DNA from: an uncultured Alistipes sp.
GTDB lineage: Bacteria; Bacteroidota; Bacteroidia; Bacteroidales; UBA932
Length of the DNA stretch: 64,000 bases
Direction of reading: 5' to 3'
Assembly (NCBI GenBank): GCA_900544195.1
Contig: UQUJ01000003.1
Coordinates: 26,512-90,511, forward strand
Both the position numbers and the translations under genes were made by a program. Below the pieces are notes generated by a model that was not told where the DNA came from, searched no databases, and saw only the letters and a program-made list of their open reading frames with translations. Shown here piece after piece: positions 1-8,502 of this stretch; positions within the stretch are counted from its first letter, which is position 1, and each line of letters starts with the position of its first letter.

Positions 1-243
1 CTTCTGGTCTTGGTGATAAAGGAATATGTCCCTTTCGAAGGTTTGGTGGTTCGTGCCGCGCAGTTTATTCTCATCTACCTGTTTCTGGTACTGGGATGCA
101 ACGCTTTCGCACGTCATGGAAACTATCTGAATTTCGGCCCTACGCTACTGATGATCGGCCTTGGGATGCTGGCCAAGGACATCTGGCTTGGCCTTGTTGA
201 CTTTGTGAAGAATATTCAGAATCGTAAAAAAAGAAAAGTATGA
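1..243 (+). CDS. Membrane protein, 3' part only
   Basis: The reading frame is open to the left edge, so the 5' end lies outside the window. The visible part has about 80 residues with two hydrophobic stretches (around AAQFILIYLFLVLGC and FGPTLLMIGLGML) and a basic tail ending KKRKV, as expected for an inner-membrane protein with a cytoplasmic C-terminus. Its stop codon overlaps the next start codon in a GTATGA junction, so the two genes are probably translated together. I do not recognise a family. A TTG at base 10 could be read as a start, but the open upstream frame makes a longer protein more likely. Confidence 0.6.
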   Translation, partial: LLVLVIKEYVPFEGLVVRAAQFILIYLFLVLGCNAFARHGNYLNFGPTLLMIGLGMLAKDIWLGLVDFVKNIQNRKKRKV

Positions 244-1118
244 AATTGACAAGTTTTATCATTTCAGTCCTGTGCTTTACTTTGGCCTTGCAGCCAAACG
301 CCCCAAAGGGACGCTATGCGATCTTCAAGTTCTCCGGAGATGTCACCGTACGTAAAGATGGCTCCGGAGATTGGTCTGATGTGTCCAAGCGCATGAGCGT
401 GAACCCGAAAGATGTGTGCCGCATTCCCAAAGGTGGCTCGGTGTCCATTCTTGACAAGAAGACTAATCGTGTATTCACCGTTGAAGAGGATGGTGTCTTG
501 AATGTTAAGACTCTGATTGAAAAGGCGGAAACGGCTTCCAGAAGAATCACCGCAAGGCTCAACGACGCTTTGGCCAGTGACCTTGCGATGGAACGCAGGG
601 CTGTGCCGACATATTCCATCCTTGGGGCGACAACCCATGCCGGTGGGGATGGAAACTCTGCTCAGGCCGGGATTCCGACTCTGACGGACACCGTGTGCTA
701 TCTATTGAGGCAATATGTCGACAGCCTGTCCACAGGGCATGAGATTCATCCGTCCGATGGCCTTATGATCGGGAAAGAGAGCCTTGGAGACGGAGAGTTC
801 TGTTTTGTGGTCTCCAACAGTACCAATGAGTTATACTATTTCAATATATTGAGGCTTGACCATAATAGCAAGGAGGTTTCTTTCTGCATTACCCCAGTGG
901 ATGCGGCGGGCGAGATATTCATCCCTGATGGAATGTACCTCAAACTGACTCAGTACCCTTTCGCGGAAGAGGAGGACAATGAATATACCTACCTGTTTTT
1001 CGCCACTCCAAGGATGATTGATTTCAACGCCTTGAGCAAGATGCTGTCAGACACATCTCCGGATTCCAGGATAAGGCTGCGTGACAGCGGCTGCCTGAAG
1101 GTTGTTCCTGTTATGTGA
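240..1118 (+). CDS. Exported protein of unknown function
   Basis: A 292-residue protein with an N-terminal Sec signal peptide (about residues 1-17, MKLTSFIISVLCFTLAL). Residues 25-90 are rich in short beta strands (YAIFKFSGDVTVR, then a GGSVSILDKK turn), loosely like the FecR-type sandwich seen in other Bacteroidetes exported proteins. That likeness is an impression, not a domain assignment. The rest has no motif I recognise. The start overlaps the stop of the upstream membrane protein by four bases, which suggests an envelope-associated pair. It is followed by a decayed repeat arm and then the gene-poor region. Confidence 0.7.
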   Translation: MKLTSFIISVLCFTLALQPNAPKGRYAIFKFSGDVTVRKDGSGDWSDVSKRMSVNPKDVCRIPKGGSVSILDKKTNRVFTVEEDGVLNVKTLIEKAETASRRITARLNDALASDLAMERRAVPTYSILGATTHAGGDGNSAQAGIPTLTDTVCYLLRQYVDSLSTGHEIHPSDGLMIGKESLGDGEFCFVVSNSTNELYYFNILRLDHNSKEVSFCITPVDAAGEIFIPDGMYLKLTQYPFAEEEDNEYTYLFFATPRMIDFNALSKMLSDTSPDSRIRLRDSGCLKVVPVM

Positions 1119-1126
1119 TTATGCTA

Positions 1127-1183
1127 TAGGATATAGACCAAAAAGATTCCTTAAGATGATGCAGCTTATTTTCTGATGGTTAC
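1127..1183 (-). repeat. MITE-like repeat A, one arm only
   Basis: In reverse complement this matches the left arm of the repeat at 14314-14472: GTAAC, an A-rich tract, then GCATCATCTTAAGGAATC and a GGTCTATAT-like segment. It ends at GTTAC followed by TTA (1184-1186), the same flank as the full copies. The central hairpin and the other arm are missing, so this is a truncated relic. Confidence 0.7.
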
Positions 1184-1335
1184 TTAACGTCTGAAACACC
1201 TCTGGGTTGCAGCCAGAAAGTCGTTTTCTTCGCTGCATAGCGTTGTTGGATGCCTCCGCATGTGCTTATTCAGTCCGGGATACCTGTGTCTGATGGCCAT
1301 GGCGGTCATTTACCCGGATAGGGCGCGCGAAGGGT

Positions 1336-1354
1336 GTAGGCCGCTACGGCCTAC
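1336..1354. other. Perfect 8-bp hairpin
   Basis: GTAGGCCG and CGGCCTAC are separated by CTA, giving an 8-bp perfect stem with a 3-base loop. There is no T run after it, so it is not a classical terminator. Next to it, 1372-1418 has nested arms GTAACG/CGTTAC and GACAT/ATGTC. Confidence 0.5.
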
Positions 1355-1436
1355 AGGCACAGGTACACGACGTAACGCAAGTCGACATCTTCCTCATTTG
1401 TAAAATGTCATCCGTTACTCGCTGATACAGAATGAG

Positions 1437-1530
1437 TGGTTGATAATGTACTCATTATTACATAGTTAACGTCTCGTCTTGGGCGCATATCCACTAAAGA
1501 CGAATAGTTAACTCGATTATTATCAACCGT
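1437..1530. other. Large nested inverted repeat
   Basis: The outer arms GGTTGATAAT and ATTATCAACC enclose GTTAAC/GTTAAC and CGTCTT/AAGACG arms in the correct nested order, giving a long imperfect hairpin of about 90 bases with an internal bulge on the left side. No coding frame spans it. Confidence 0.5.
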
Positions 1531-1720
1531 TTATGGATTACGTCTCAATGCCTTCTTATTACGGCCGCCCAGTCACGATGTCGGTGTGTGATTTACGGAA
1601 CGCCCTCACATCAAAGCCGGTCTTAAATACATGAGAGGCTCATCCCCATGAAAATCCTGTACCATAGCCTTTGTGTTTTTCAGCCTGGTCTGGTTTCCAA
1701 CAATGCAGATTCACCATTTG

Positions 1721-1845
1721 GCTGAAAGCCTTTTGTAATATTCTCACCGTCCATATTCCCTCGGTGCAGTCCGTCCGGTGGATTGTGTTCTGGCCGGACA
1801 AAATGCGGAAATCATGCGCTTTGTCCGGCCGGCAAGGCTTTCAGC
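1721..1845. other. Nested pair of perfect inverted repeats
   Basis: The outer arms are GCTGAAAGCCTT (1721-1732) and AAGGCTTTCAGC (1834-1845), a perfect 12-bp match. Inside lie GGCCGGACAAA (1792-1802) and TTTGTCCGGCC (1820-1830), a perfect 11-bp match with a 17-base loop. Two perfect nested stems in 125 bases suggest selection on RNA or single-strand DNA structure. The function is unknown. Confidence 0.5.
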
Positions 1846-2071
1846 GGACAAACTATTGAATAAACTCGGCAAACAACCCGGAAGTGCCGGACCCGCGCTA
1901 TGAGACTGGCGGTAAGCAATTGACTAACAACGTCATTGGCCGTCGGCGTTTCATTGACGTTGGTGCGAAACAACAAAACTCAATCGGCAAGATCGTTCCC
2001 TTTCTTTTACACAGGTTTTTGGACTTGATCCCAACGTTCCTTGTTGAAGTACCCCCTCGGTATGTAAGGCT

Positions 2072-2142
2072 AAAAAAAATGCAGACATCCCCTTTTAGGG
2101 AAAGGATGCCTGCTTTTACCATATAGTTTTAACGAAAACTAT
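2072..2142 (-). ncRNA. Candidate small RNA of about 70 nt
   Basis: A strong Bacteroidetes-type promoter on the reverse strand (2175-2146) should start transcription near 2142. The RNA would open with a hairpin (AAAACTAT/ATAGTTTT arms, 2123-2142). It would end with a 10-bp imperfect stem (2081-2090 with 2104-2113) followed by a run of eight T residues on the transcribed strand, a good intrinsic terminator. A 74-codon frame starts at 2122 but runs straight through the terminator and resembles nothing known, so a non-coding RNA or a leader is more likely. Confidence 0.45.
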
Positions 2143-2145
2143 GCG

Positions 2146-2175
2146 CAAATATAATCAAATTTCCTTTATGGTCAA
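2146..2175 (-). promoter_or_regulatory. Promoter for the candidate small RNA
   Basis: On the reverse strand TTG (2175-2173) is followed after exactly 19 bases by TATATTTG (2153-2146). This matches the Bacteroidetes -33/-7 promoter pattern (TTG and TAnnTTTG) very well. It points into the hairpin-terminator unit. Confidence 0.6.
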
Positions 2176-2275
2176 CTCTTTTCATCTAAAAATGTTTTTC
2201 TTTCGCCAGTATTCTATAACTTCCATAGACCCCTAGATAAACTGGTTCGATAAGTTGATTCGCCGTTCTACTAAC

Positions 2276-2308
2276 ACGGACACTGAGCAATCAGTGTCCG
2301 TTTCTTTT
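2276..2308 (+). terminator. Intrinsic terminator
   Basis: ACGGACACTGA and TCAGTGTCCGT form a perfect 11-bp stem with a GCAA loop, followed by TTCTTTT. There is no clear gene just upstream on the plus strand. It may end an unannotated transcript from the gene-poor region. Confidence 0.65.
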
Positions 2309-2404
2309 ATCCCTCACCCCTCGCAGAACCCCGTAGAAGAAGTCCGACTTATCCGAAAAGTTCGTTCCATCAGTTCGTGAGGAGGTTGATCGTAGTATGG
2401 GGAA

Positions 2405-2445
2405 TAAAAAACAGACATCCTTTTAGGGGGAAGATGCCTGCTTTT
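2405..2445 (-). terminator. Terminator-like hairpin, diverged copy
   Basis: CAGACATC (2412-2419) pairs with GATGCCTG (2433-2440) with one mismatch. The reverse strand then reads TTTTTT, so it would end reverse transcripts such as truA read-through. Its sequence resembles the hairpin at 2081-2113, suggesting duplication of one unit. Confidence 0.5.
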
Positions 2446-2713
2446 ACGAAATGCTTTCATGGCAATATGAATGTTAGGCTGCTGTGCTGGTGATGTGCAT
2501 GAAATACTGCGGAGGAATGAGCGGAGCAATTCATCGGATGGTGTGGTAGAAGTGCCAGTGATGGCCATCGGGCTGAAGGCATTTTGTGAAAATGTGGGAG
2601 AACTGAGCGGTGATGGCACGCCATGGCTTGCGGTCGTTAACAAAAGTGACCTGAAAAGGTTGCTTGTGAATATGGAAGGCCTTGTGTTTACTTAAATGTC
2701 CGGTGCTTGTCGT

Positions 2714-3484
2714 CTAATATTCCACTTTTGTGAGGAATAGGGCGTTGCCGGGGACGGATTCGCCGGCACAGGAGCGGGAGCCGCCTTGGGTGAGGATGGC
2801 GATCCAGGATTCGTCGCGCTTGCCGCGGCCTACCTCAAGGAGGGAACCGACTACGGCGCGGACCATATTCCTGAGAAAGCGGTCGGCGCGGATGGTGAAG
2901 ACGAGGTAGTCACCTTCCTCGGCGGGGTAGCCCATGATTCTGACGTGGTCGGGGGAATATGCCTCCCAGCGGGCTTGGGTGACGGTGCAGATGGAGGTCT
3001 TGTTGCTGCTGCCGACCTTTTCGAAGCAGCTGAAGTCGTGGCGGCCAAGGAGTGCCTGTGCGGCGCGGTTCATCTTGTCGACATCCAGCGGGAAGGTGTA
3101 GAGGTAGGAATATTCCCGCATAAAAGGGTCACGGCGGCGGTGGATGAAGTACTTGTACTCACGTTGTGTGGCATCGAATCTGGCGTGGAACTCAGGATCA
3201 CAAAACGCAATCGAATGTACCTTGATTCCGGCGGGCAAAATGGCATTTATTTTGTAGCCAATCGCGCTTGCGTCAATGTCCGGATTCGAGGCCTCGAAGT
3301 GAGCCACGTAGTTGATGGCGTTCACCTTCGAATCGGTCCGTCCGGCGCCCGTGACGGCAATGTCCTCCTTCAAGAGAGTCGAAAGAGCATTCTGAAGACA
3401 CTCCTGAACAGTTGTTGCATCGTTCTGAATCTGCCAGCCGCAGAATGACGAGCCGTCGTATGAAAGGGTGATCCGGTAGCGCAT
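2714..3484 (-). CDS. truA: tRNA pseudouridine synthase A
   Basis: TruA converts uridines 38-40 in the anticodon arm of many tRNAs to pseudouridine in the cytoplasm. The 256-residue protein starts MRYRITLSYDG at the ATG at 3484 and carries the catalytic region GAGRTDSKVNA, with the Asp of RTD as the expected catalytic residue; many family members have AGVHA at the variable positions. The RYKYFIHRR-like core and the FLRNMVRAVVGSLLEVGRGK C-terminal motif are typical. The frame stays open further upstream to 3724, but that part overlaps the divergent moxR gene and is not TruA-like, so I use the internal ATG. A TATTTTTG promoter element lies about 23 bases upstream. Confidence 0.95.
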   Translation of the reverse strand: MRYRITLSYDGSSFCGWQIQNDATTVQECLQNALSTLLKEDIAVTGAGRTDSKVNAINYVAHFEASNPDIDASAIGYKINAILPAGIKVHSIAFCDPEFHARFDATQREYKYFIHRRRDPFMREYSYLYTFPLDVDKMNRAAQALLGRHDFSCFEKVGSSNKTSICTVTQARWEAYSPDHVRIMGYPAEEGDYLVFTIRADRFLRNMVRAVVGSLLEVGRGKRDESWIAILTQGGSRSCAGESVPGNALFLTKVEY

Positions 3485-3506
3485 TTTGATAGGATTGTTT
3501 TGATTG

Positions 3507-3514
3507 CAAAAATA
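3507..3514 (-). promoter_or_regulatory. -7 element for truA
   Basis: The reverse strand reads TATTTTTG, matching TAnnTTTG, 23 bases before the truA ATG. The matching -33 element is weak. The short gap is shared with the divergent moxR-bat operon. Confidence 0.45.
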
Positions 3515-3530
3515 GTAAAAACAGTATAAT

Positions 3531-4523
3531 ATGGAAAGTGTAAACATCAAGGAACTCAATGACAGGATCCAGAAGGAGAGCGCCTTCGTGGATATGCTGT
3601 CCCTTGAGATGGGCAAGGTCATCATCGGACAGAAGCAGCTGGTGGAGAACCTTCTGATCGGACTGCTCGCCAACGGACATATCCTTCTGGAAGGTGTGCC
3701 GGGATTGGCGAAGACTTTGGCCATAAGTACTTTGTCAAAGGCGATCGACGCTAAGTTCAGCCGTATTCAGTTCACCCCTGACCTCCTTCCTGCCGACCTT
3801 ATCGGAACGATGATATATTCACAGAAGGATGAGTCGTTCGAGGTGCACAAGGGGCCGGTCTTCGCCAACTTCGTGCTCGCGGATGAGATCAACCGTAGCC
3901 CGGCGAAGGTGCAGTCGGCCCTTCTTGAGGCTATGCAGGAGCGTCAGGTGACGATCGGCGACCAGACGTTCAAGCTTCCGGAGCCGTTCCTCGTGATGGC
4001 CACACAGAACCCTATCGAGCAGGAAGGAACCTATCCGCTTCCTGAGGCTCAGGTGGATCGTTTCATGCTGAAGGTCATCGTGAAATATCCTAAGAAAGAG
4101 GAGGAAAGGCAGATCATCAGGATGAACAACACAGGCGAGTTCCCGACGGTCAATCCGGTGATCAAGCCGGAGGACATCGTGCGCGCCAGAAGCGTCGTGA
4201 GGGATGTCTATATGGACGAGAAGATCGAGAGGTACATCGTGGACATCGTTTATGCCACACGTACACCGGATGACTACGGTCTTGGAAAGATCAAGGATCT
4301 CATCTCGTTCGGCGCCTCACCACGTGCGAGCATCTCATTGTCAATGGCTTCCAAAGCCTACGCTTTCATCAAGAGAAGAGGCTATGTGATCCCGGAGGAT
4401 GTCAGGGCCGTCTGCGACGAGGTCCTTCGTCACAGGATCGGCCTTACCTACGAGGCGGAGGCAGAGAATGTCACGACCGAGCAGATCATCGCCGAAGTGC
4501 TCAACGCCGTACAGGTTCCGTAA
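3531..4523 (+). CDS. MoxR-family AAA+ ATPase of the Bat operon
   Basis: MoxR ATPases act as chaperones that mature partner proteins with von Willebrand (VWA) domains. Visible motifs are the Walker A GVPGLAKT (around residue 55), the Walker B LADEINR (around 118), the sensor 1 region MATQNPIEQEGTYPLPEAQ and the C-terminal lid. The length of 330 residues is normal. It is the first gene of the run that continues with DUF58, a membrane protein and batA-E, the usual Bacteroidetes order. The gap to DUF58 is 40 bases. The start is ATG at 3531, with little leader before it. Confidence 0.93.
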   Translation: MESVNIKELNDRIQKESAFVDMLSLEMGKVIIGQKQLVENLLIGLLANGHILLEGVPGLAKTLAISTLSKAIDAKFSRIQFTPDLLPADLIGTMIYSQKDESFEVHKGPVFANFVLADEINRSPAKVQSALLEAMQERQVTIGDQTFKLPEPFLVMATQNPIEQEGTYPLPEAQVDRFMLKVIVKYPKKEEERQIIRMNNTGEFPTVNPVIKPEDIVRARSVVRDVYMDEKIERYIVDIVYATRTPDDYGLGKIKDLISFGASPRASISLSMASKAYAFIKRRGYVIPEDVRAVCDEVLRHRIGLTYEAEAENVTTEQIIAEVLNAVQVP

Positions 4524-4563
4524 CGGACTATGTGTAGTTGGGTTTTAATCAGACATTTGAATC

Positions 4564-5457
4564 ATGGCATCTAATTCCTCAGCCAATGAACTCCTGCGCA
4601 AGGTCCGCAAGATAGAGATCCGCACCAGGGCTCTGTCTCACCAGATCTTCGCCGGTGAATATCACAGTGCCTTCAAAGGCCGTGGAATGGCCTTCAGCGA
4701 GGTGCGTGAGTACCAGTACGGAGACGATGTGCGTTCGATGGACTGGAATGTGACCGCGCGTCTGCGCTCTCCTTACGTCAAGGTTTTCGAGGAGGAGAGG
4801 GAGATGACGGTCGTCCTTCTGATCGACATCAGCCGTTCCGGCCTTTTCGGAACGAGTGAGAGGACGAAGAGGGATCTGATCGCGGAGATCGCCGCTGTCC
4901 TGAGTTTCTCGGCCATAATCAACAACGACAAGGTCGGGGCGCTTTTCTTCAGCGACAGGGTAGAGGAGTTCATCCCGCCGAAAAAAGGACGCAGCCATCT
5001 TCTGCACATCATCCGTGAGATCATCGAGCTCAAGCCTGAGTCCAACGGAACCGATGTCGGGCAGGCTCTGCGGTACCTGACGAATGCGATGAAGAAGAAA
5101 TGCACGGCTTTCGTGCTTTCAGACATGCTGGATGCCAATCCGGACGGATCGCCTCGTTATGAGGATGCACTTAAGGTGGCCCGCAATCGTCACGACATCT
5201 CTGTGATCAAGGTTCACGACCCACGCGAGAAGACGATTCCTGATGTCGGTCTTGTTCACGTCAAGGATTCCGAGACCGGAGAATCGGCTTGGATCAACAC
5301 TTCCAGCAAGAAGACAAGGGCGGAATATTCAAAATGGTTCGGTGCCGTTGAGGATGGGGAGAGAAAGCTGTTCAACCGCTATAAGATTGATTCTGTGGAC
5401 ATCGCCACCAATCAGGATTACGTCAAAGGTCTGATGACATTTTTCGGGAGGAGATAG
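4564..5457 (+). CDS. DUF58 domain protein of the Bat operon
   Basis: A 297-residue soluble protein with the DUF58 hallmark EVREYQYGDDVRSMDWN near residues 45-62 and a VWA-like core with the metal-site motif LLIDISRSG near residue 87. DUF58 proteins are regular partners of MoxR ATPases and of BatA/BatB. It probably links the cytoplasmic ATPase to the membrane Bat proteins, which is an inference from the context. It ends two bases before the next start, so the genes are translated as a unit. Confidence 0.92.
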   Translation: MASNSSANELLRKVRKIEIRTRALSHQIFAGEYHSAFKGRGMAFSEVREYQYGDDVRSMDWNVTARLRSPYVKVFEEEREMTVVLLIDISRSGLFGTSERTKRDLIAEIAAVLSFSAIINNDKVGALFFSDRVEEFIPPKKGRSHLLHIIREIIELKPESNGTDVGQALRYLTNAMKKKCTAFVLSDMLDANPDGSPRYEDALKVARNRHDISVIKVHDPREKTIPDVGLVHVKDSETGESAWINTSSKKTRAEYSKWFGAVEDGERKLFNRYKIDSVDIATNQDYVKGLMTFFGRR

Positions 5458-5459
5458 AT

Positions 5460-6512
5460 ATGAAGAGATTGATTTACGGGTTGCCGCTTTTCTGCGTCGC
5501 GATGATCATCACCATCGCCGCCTCCGGACAGCAGGGTCCGCAAAATAAAGGTATGCTGATAAAGTCGGAGGATTCCTTTCTGGAACCTTTGCAGAAGCGC
5601 GACACAGCTCTGATCGGTGATCAGTTCCGTTACGGATTCCACCTCAAGGATGTGGTGGAGGGGACCCGTTTCGCCCTGCCGGATTTCTCCAAAGGATTTA
5701 TGGACAGCGTGGAGATTGTCCTGCCTTTCATGGTGGACACTGTCAAGATCCGGGGCAAAAAGAATGAGCCGAAGTCATACGACATCGACGTGTCGATGAT
5801 CATAACATCCTTTGACGAAGGTAAATACGAGCTTCTGCCACTGTCCTTGGTGAGAGCGTCCGGTGTGGACAGGATTGACACGCTGGTCTTTGCGTCAAAG
5901 ACACTTGACATCTTCACGATGCCTGTGGACACGACCACCTATCAGATTCACGACATTAAGCGGCAGATCCGCTATCCGCTCAAGGCTTCGGAGGTAATCC
6001 CTTATGTTTTAGGAATATGGGGTGTCGCGATTGTGGCTGTTCTGATTTGGGCGCTGTTCGCTATGAGACGCAAGAAAGAGACCAACGTCATCCACAAGGA
6101 TCCGCCTTATCTTGTCGCCCTGCGAAGACTCGACCATTTCCGTGGCAGCAAATACTGGGTTCCGGAGAAGCAGAAGGCATTCTATTCCGGAATCACGGAT
6201 GCGTTGAGGGAATATATTGACGCTCGCTACGGCATCGACGCCATGGAGATGACAACAGCCGAGATATTCAAAGACCTCAAGACCTCAGGTGTTCCGGCTG
6301 ACCTTTACGAGGAGATGAAGACGCTTTTCGAGACAGCTGATTTCGTGAAATTCGCCAAGGCCTCGGCCTCGGATGAGGAGAACGCTGCCGCGCTTCCTGC
6401 TGCGGTACGCTTTGTGACAGTTACTTATCAGTCTCAACTTGCGGAAGAAGAGGCTGCCAGGAAGGCTGCCGAAGCGAAGTCTCCGGCTAAAAAAGAAGGA
6501 GGAGAGGCGTAA
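5460..6512 (+). CDS. Membrane protein between DUF58 and BatA
   Basis: A 350-residue protein with a signal peptide (about residues 1-22), an extracytoplasmic domain, one membrane segment (YVLGIWGVAIVAVLIWALFAM, about residues 182-202) and a cytoplasmic tail ending in an Ala/Glu/Lys-rich stretch. The tail has a helical region resembling that of BatD (KQKAFYSGITDALREYIDARYG). Such proteins occur at this place in Bacteroidetes Bat operons without an agreed name. The last base overlaps the batA start, which supports co-translation. Confidence 0.8.
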   Translation: MKRLIYGLPLFCVAMIITIAASGQQGPQNKGMLIKSEDSFLEPLQKRDTALIGDQFRYGFHLKDVVEGTRFALPDFSKGFMDSVEIVLPFMVDTVKIRGKKNEPKSYDIDVSMIITSFDEGKYELLPLSLVRASGVDRIDTLVFASKTLDIFTMPVDTTTYQIHDIKRQIRYPLKASEVIPYVLGIWGVAIVAVLIWALFAMRRKKETNVIHKDPPYLVALRRLDHFRGSKYWVPEKQKAFYSGITDALREYIDARYGIDAMEMTTAEIFKDLKTSGVPADLYEEMKTLFETADFVKFAKASASDEENAAALPAAVRFVTVTYQSQLAEEEAARKAAEAKSPAKKEGGEA

Positions 6513-7495
6513 TGTTCTTTGAATATCCTAAACTGCTTTGGCTCCTTGCGGTTCCGGCTCTGTTGGTTCTGCGTTATCTGTACGTGGAACTGAAGGATCG
6601 TCGTCCACATCTGAGAGTCTCAAGCGTCACGCCTTGGAAGAAAGGTGGAAAGACAGTGCTCGGGGTAATCAGACATATTCCGTTCATTTTAAGAATCGCC
6701 GCGCTTTCGCTGATTGTGGTCGCGATCGCACGTCCACGTTCGTCTACCAAGGTTGAAAAGGTTGACACAGAGGGAATTGACATCGTGCTTGCGATGGATG
6801 TCTCGACAAGTATGCTGGCCAGAGATTTCACCCCGGACCGAATCAGCGCCGCCAAGGACATCGCCATCGAGTTCATCGCCCAGAGGCCTTCCGACAGGAT
6901 GGGGATCGTGGTGTTTGCCGGAGAGAGTTATACCCAATGCCCGCTGACGACAGACAGGGCCACCCTGATCAACCTGATGAAGGAGATTTCCACTGACTTG
7001 ATAGAGGACGGAACGGCCATCGGCAACGGACTTGCCACAGCCGTGGCCAGAATCAAGGATTCTGATGCCAAGAGCCGTGTGGTTATCCTGCTGACTGATG
7101 GTGTGAACAACAGTGGAGAGATCTCCCCGGAGACCGCCGCCGAGATCGCCAAGACCTATGGAATAAGGGTTTACACAATCGGAGTCGGAGCCAATGGCGA
7201 GGCTCCATATCCTGTGATGACTCCATGGGGAGTACAGATGCAGAATGTCAAGGTTGAACTTGACGAGAAGCTGCTTTCCAACATCGCTTCGACGACGGGT
7301 GGAAAATATTTCAGAGCCACCGACAACACGAAACTTGCTGAGATATATTCAGACATCAACAAGATGGAGAAGGCTCGCACGACCATCGACAGCTTCCCGG
7401 TCTATAAGGAACTGTTTGGCACTTATGCGCTCATGGCTTTGATCTGTCTGTTGTTGGAGGCTCTTGTTAAACTGTTGATAAGGAGGTTGCCATGA
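6512..7495 (+). CDS. batA: BatA, VWA-domain membrane protein
   Basis: A 327-residue inner-membrane protein with hydrophobic stretches near residues 5-25 and 50-72, a VWA domain from about 88, and a final membrane helix (YALMALICLLLEALVKLLI). The metal-ion adhesion site is seen as AMDVSTSML (DxSxS) with TDGVNN later. Bat proteins support aerotolerance and stress resistance in Bacteroides fragilis and Leptospira, though the exact biochemistry is unsettled. The stop overlaps the batB start (CCATGATAA). Confidence 0.93.
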   Translation: MFFEYPKLLWLLAVPALLVLRYLYVELKDRRPHLRVSSVTPWKKGGKTVLGVIRHIPFILRIAALSLIVVAIARPRSSTKVEKVDTEGIDIVLAMDVSTSMLARDFTPDRISAAKDIAIEFIAQRPSDRMGIVVFAGESYTQCPLTTDRATLINLMKEISTDLIEDGTAIGNGLATAVARIKDSDAKSRVVILLTDGVNNSGEISPETAAEIAKTYGIRVYTIGVGANGEAPYPVMTPWGVQMQNVKVELDEKLLSNIASTTGGKYFRATDNTKLAEIYSDINKMEKARTTIDSFPVYKELFGTYALMALICLLLEALVKLLIRRLP

Positions 7496-8502
7496 TAATT
7501 TTCGCCGCACCGCATTATCTTTTGCTGTTGCTCCTGATTCCGTTCTTTTTTCTCGGAATGGGGCTATGGTTGTGGAACAGGCGTCGCCGTCTGCGCAAGT
7601 TCGGAGACGAGGCCCTTGTGAACGAACTGATGCCTTCTTGGTCACGTAATAAATTGTGGGTGAGGACTGTCTTGTTCTCGTTGGCGTTTTTCTTCTTTGC
7701 TATCGGTCTGTCCAGACCTCAAATGGGTGCCAAACTGAAGGAACACAAGACCAAAGGGGCTGAGATCATGATCGCCCTTGACGTGTCCAACTCGATGCTT
7801 GCCAAGGATTATTCCCCTAACAGATTGGAAAGGGCTAAGCTGGCTATTTCCAGAATCACAGACAAGCTTCAGGATGACCGGATCGGCTTGATAGTGTTCG
7901 CCGGAACATCGTTCGTCCAACTTCCGATCACATCGGACTATGTGAGTGCCAAGATGTTCCTGAACACCATCTCAACTGAGTCCATTCCTATTCAGGGAAC
8001 TGCGATCGGGGATGCGATCAACACTGCTATCCGTGGATTCAGCGCGCAGAGCGAGCATAGCCGCGCGATCATCGTGATCACAGATGGCGAGAACCATGAG
8101 GATGACGCTGTGGCCGCCGCGAAACAGGCTGCCGAGGCGGGGGTCAAGGTCTATACGATCGGCGTGGGATCAGCTGACGGCCAGCCGATTCCTATGGACG
8201 GAGGCCTTTTGAAGGACAAGGACGGGAATATTGTCGTGACTCATCTTGACGAGAAGACCCTCAAGGAAGTCGCTTCCGCCGGGGGCGGGGCATATGTTCA
8301 TGCCGGTAACGATGAGTTTGGCCTGACACCTATCGTCAACGACATCAGGAAGATGGAGGATGAGGAATACAATTCCGTGGTCTTTGAGGAATATGACGAG
8401 CAGTTTATGTACTTTCTCGGAATAGCGTTGGCGTTCTTCGCCCTTGAGATGCTCATCGGGGAAAGACGCTCGCGCAGACATTTGTTTGAGGAAAAGAAAT
8501 GA
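7492..8502 (+). CDS. batB: BatB, VWA-domain membrane protein
   Basis: A 336-residue paralogue of BatA with the same layout: N-terminal membrane helices (about residues 5-25 and 55-75), a VWA domain with ALDVSNSML and TDGENHEDD, and a C-terminal helix (FMYFLGIALAFFALEMLIG). It overlaps batA and batC by four bases each, so translation is coupled. BatA and BatB are thought to form a membrane complex with the TPR protein BatC. Confidence 0.93.
   Translation: MIIFAAPHYLLLLLLIPFFFLGMGLWLWNRRRRLRKFGDEALVNELMPSWSRNKLWVRTVLFSLAFFFFAIGLSRPQMGAKLKEHKTKGAEIMIALDVSNSMLAKDYSPNRLERAKLAISRITDKLQDDRIGLIVFAGTSFVQLPITSDYVSAKMFLNTISTESIPIQGTAIGDAINTAIRGFSAQSEHSRAIIVITDGENHEDDAVAAAKQAAEAGVKVYTIGVGSADGQPIPMDGGLLKDKDGNIVVTHLDEKTLKEVASAGGGAYVHAGNDEFGLTPIVNDIRKMEDEEYNSVVFEEYDEQFMYFLGIALAFFALEMLIGERRSRRHLFEEKK

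Larger units (their letters stand above)
1184..2713. other. Gene-poor, palindrome-rich region
   Basis: About 1.5 kb between the repeat relic and the truA stop codon. The short open frames here (62-109 codons) match nothing I recognise and lie in several overlapping frames. The stretch holds several nested inverted repeats, three terminator-like hairpins and one good reverse-strand promoter, listed separately. The pieces 2081-2117 and 2411-2445 are diverged copies of one hairpin unit. Possible readings are a decayed mobile element, a structured RNA locus, or both. Confidence 0.5.

Noticed and set aside
1437..1845. The palindromes considered as attC sites
   Set aside because: The arm ends do not match the attC core sequences and no integrase gene is nearby.
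1898..2122. A 74-codon frame starting downstream of the small-RNA promoter
   Set aside because: It runs straight through an intrinsic terminator and has no conserved feature, so I treat the locus as a candidate RNA.
2314..2695. Two overlapping short frames on opposite strands
   Set aside because: Neither has a recognisable motif, a signal peptide or a good start context. They probably reflect chance openness in the decayed region.
2786..3448. A 220-codon frame opposite truA
   Set aside because: It is antisense to a clear TruA with catalytic motifs, it has no recognisable domain, and its residues are dominated by G, V and A as expected for a shadow frame.
3485..3724. An upstream extension of truA
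   Set aside because: The frame remains open but overlaps the divergent moxR gene and its residues do not look like TruA. The ATG at 3484 gives a normal length.
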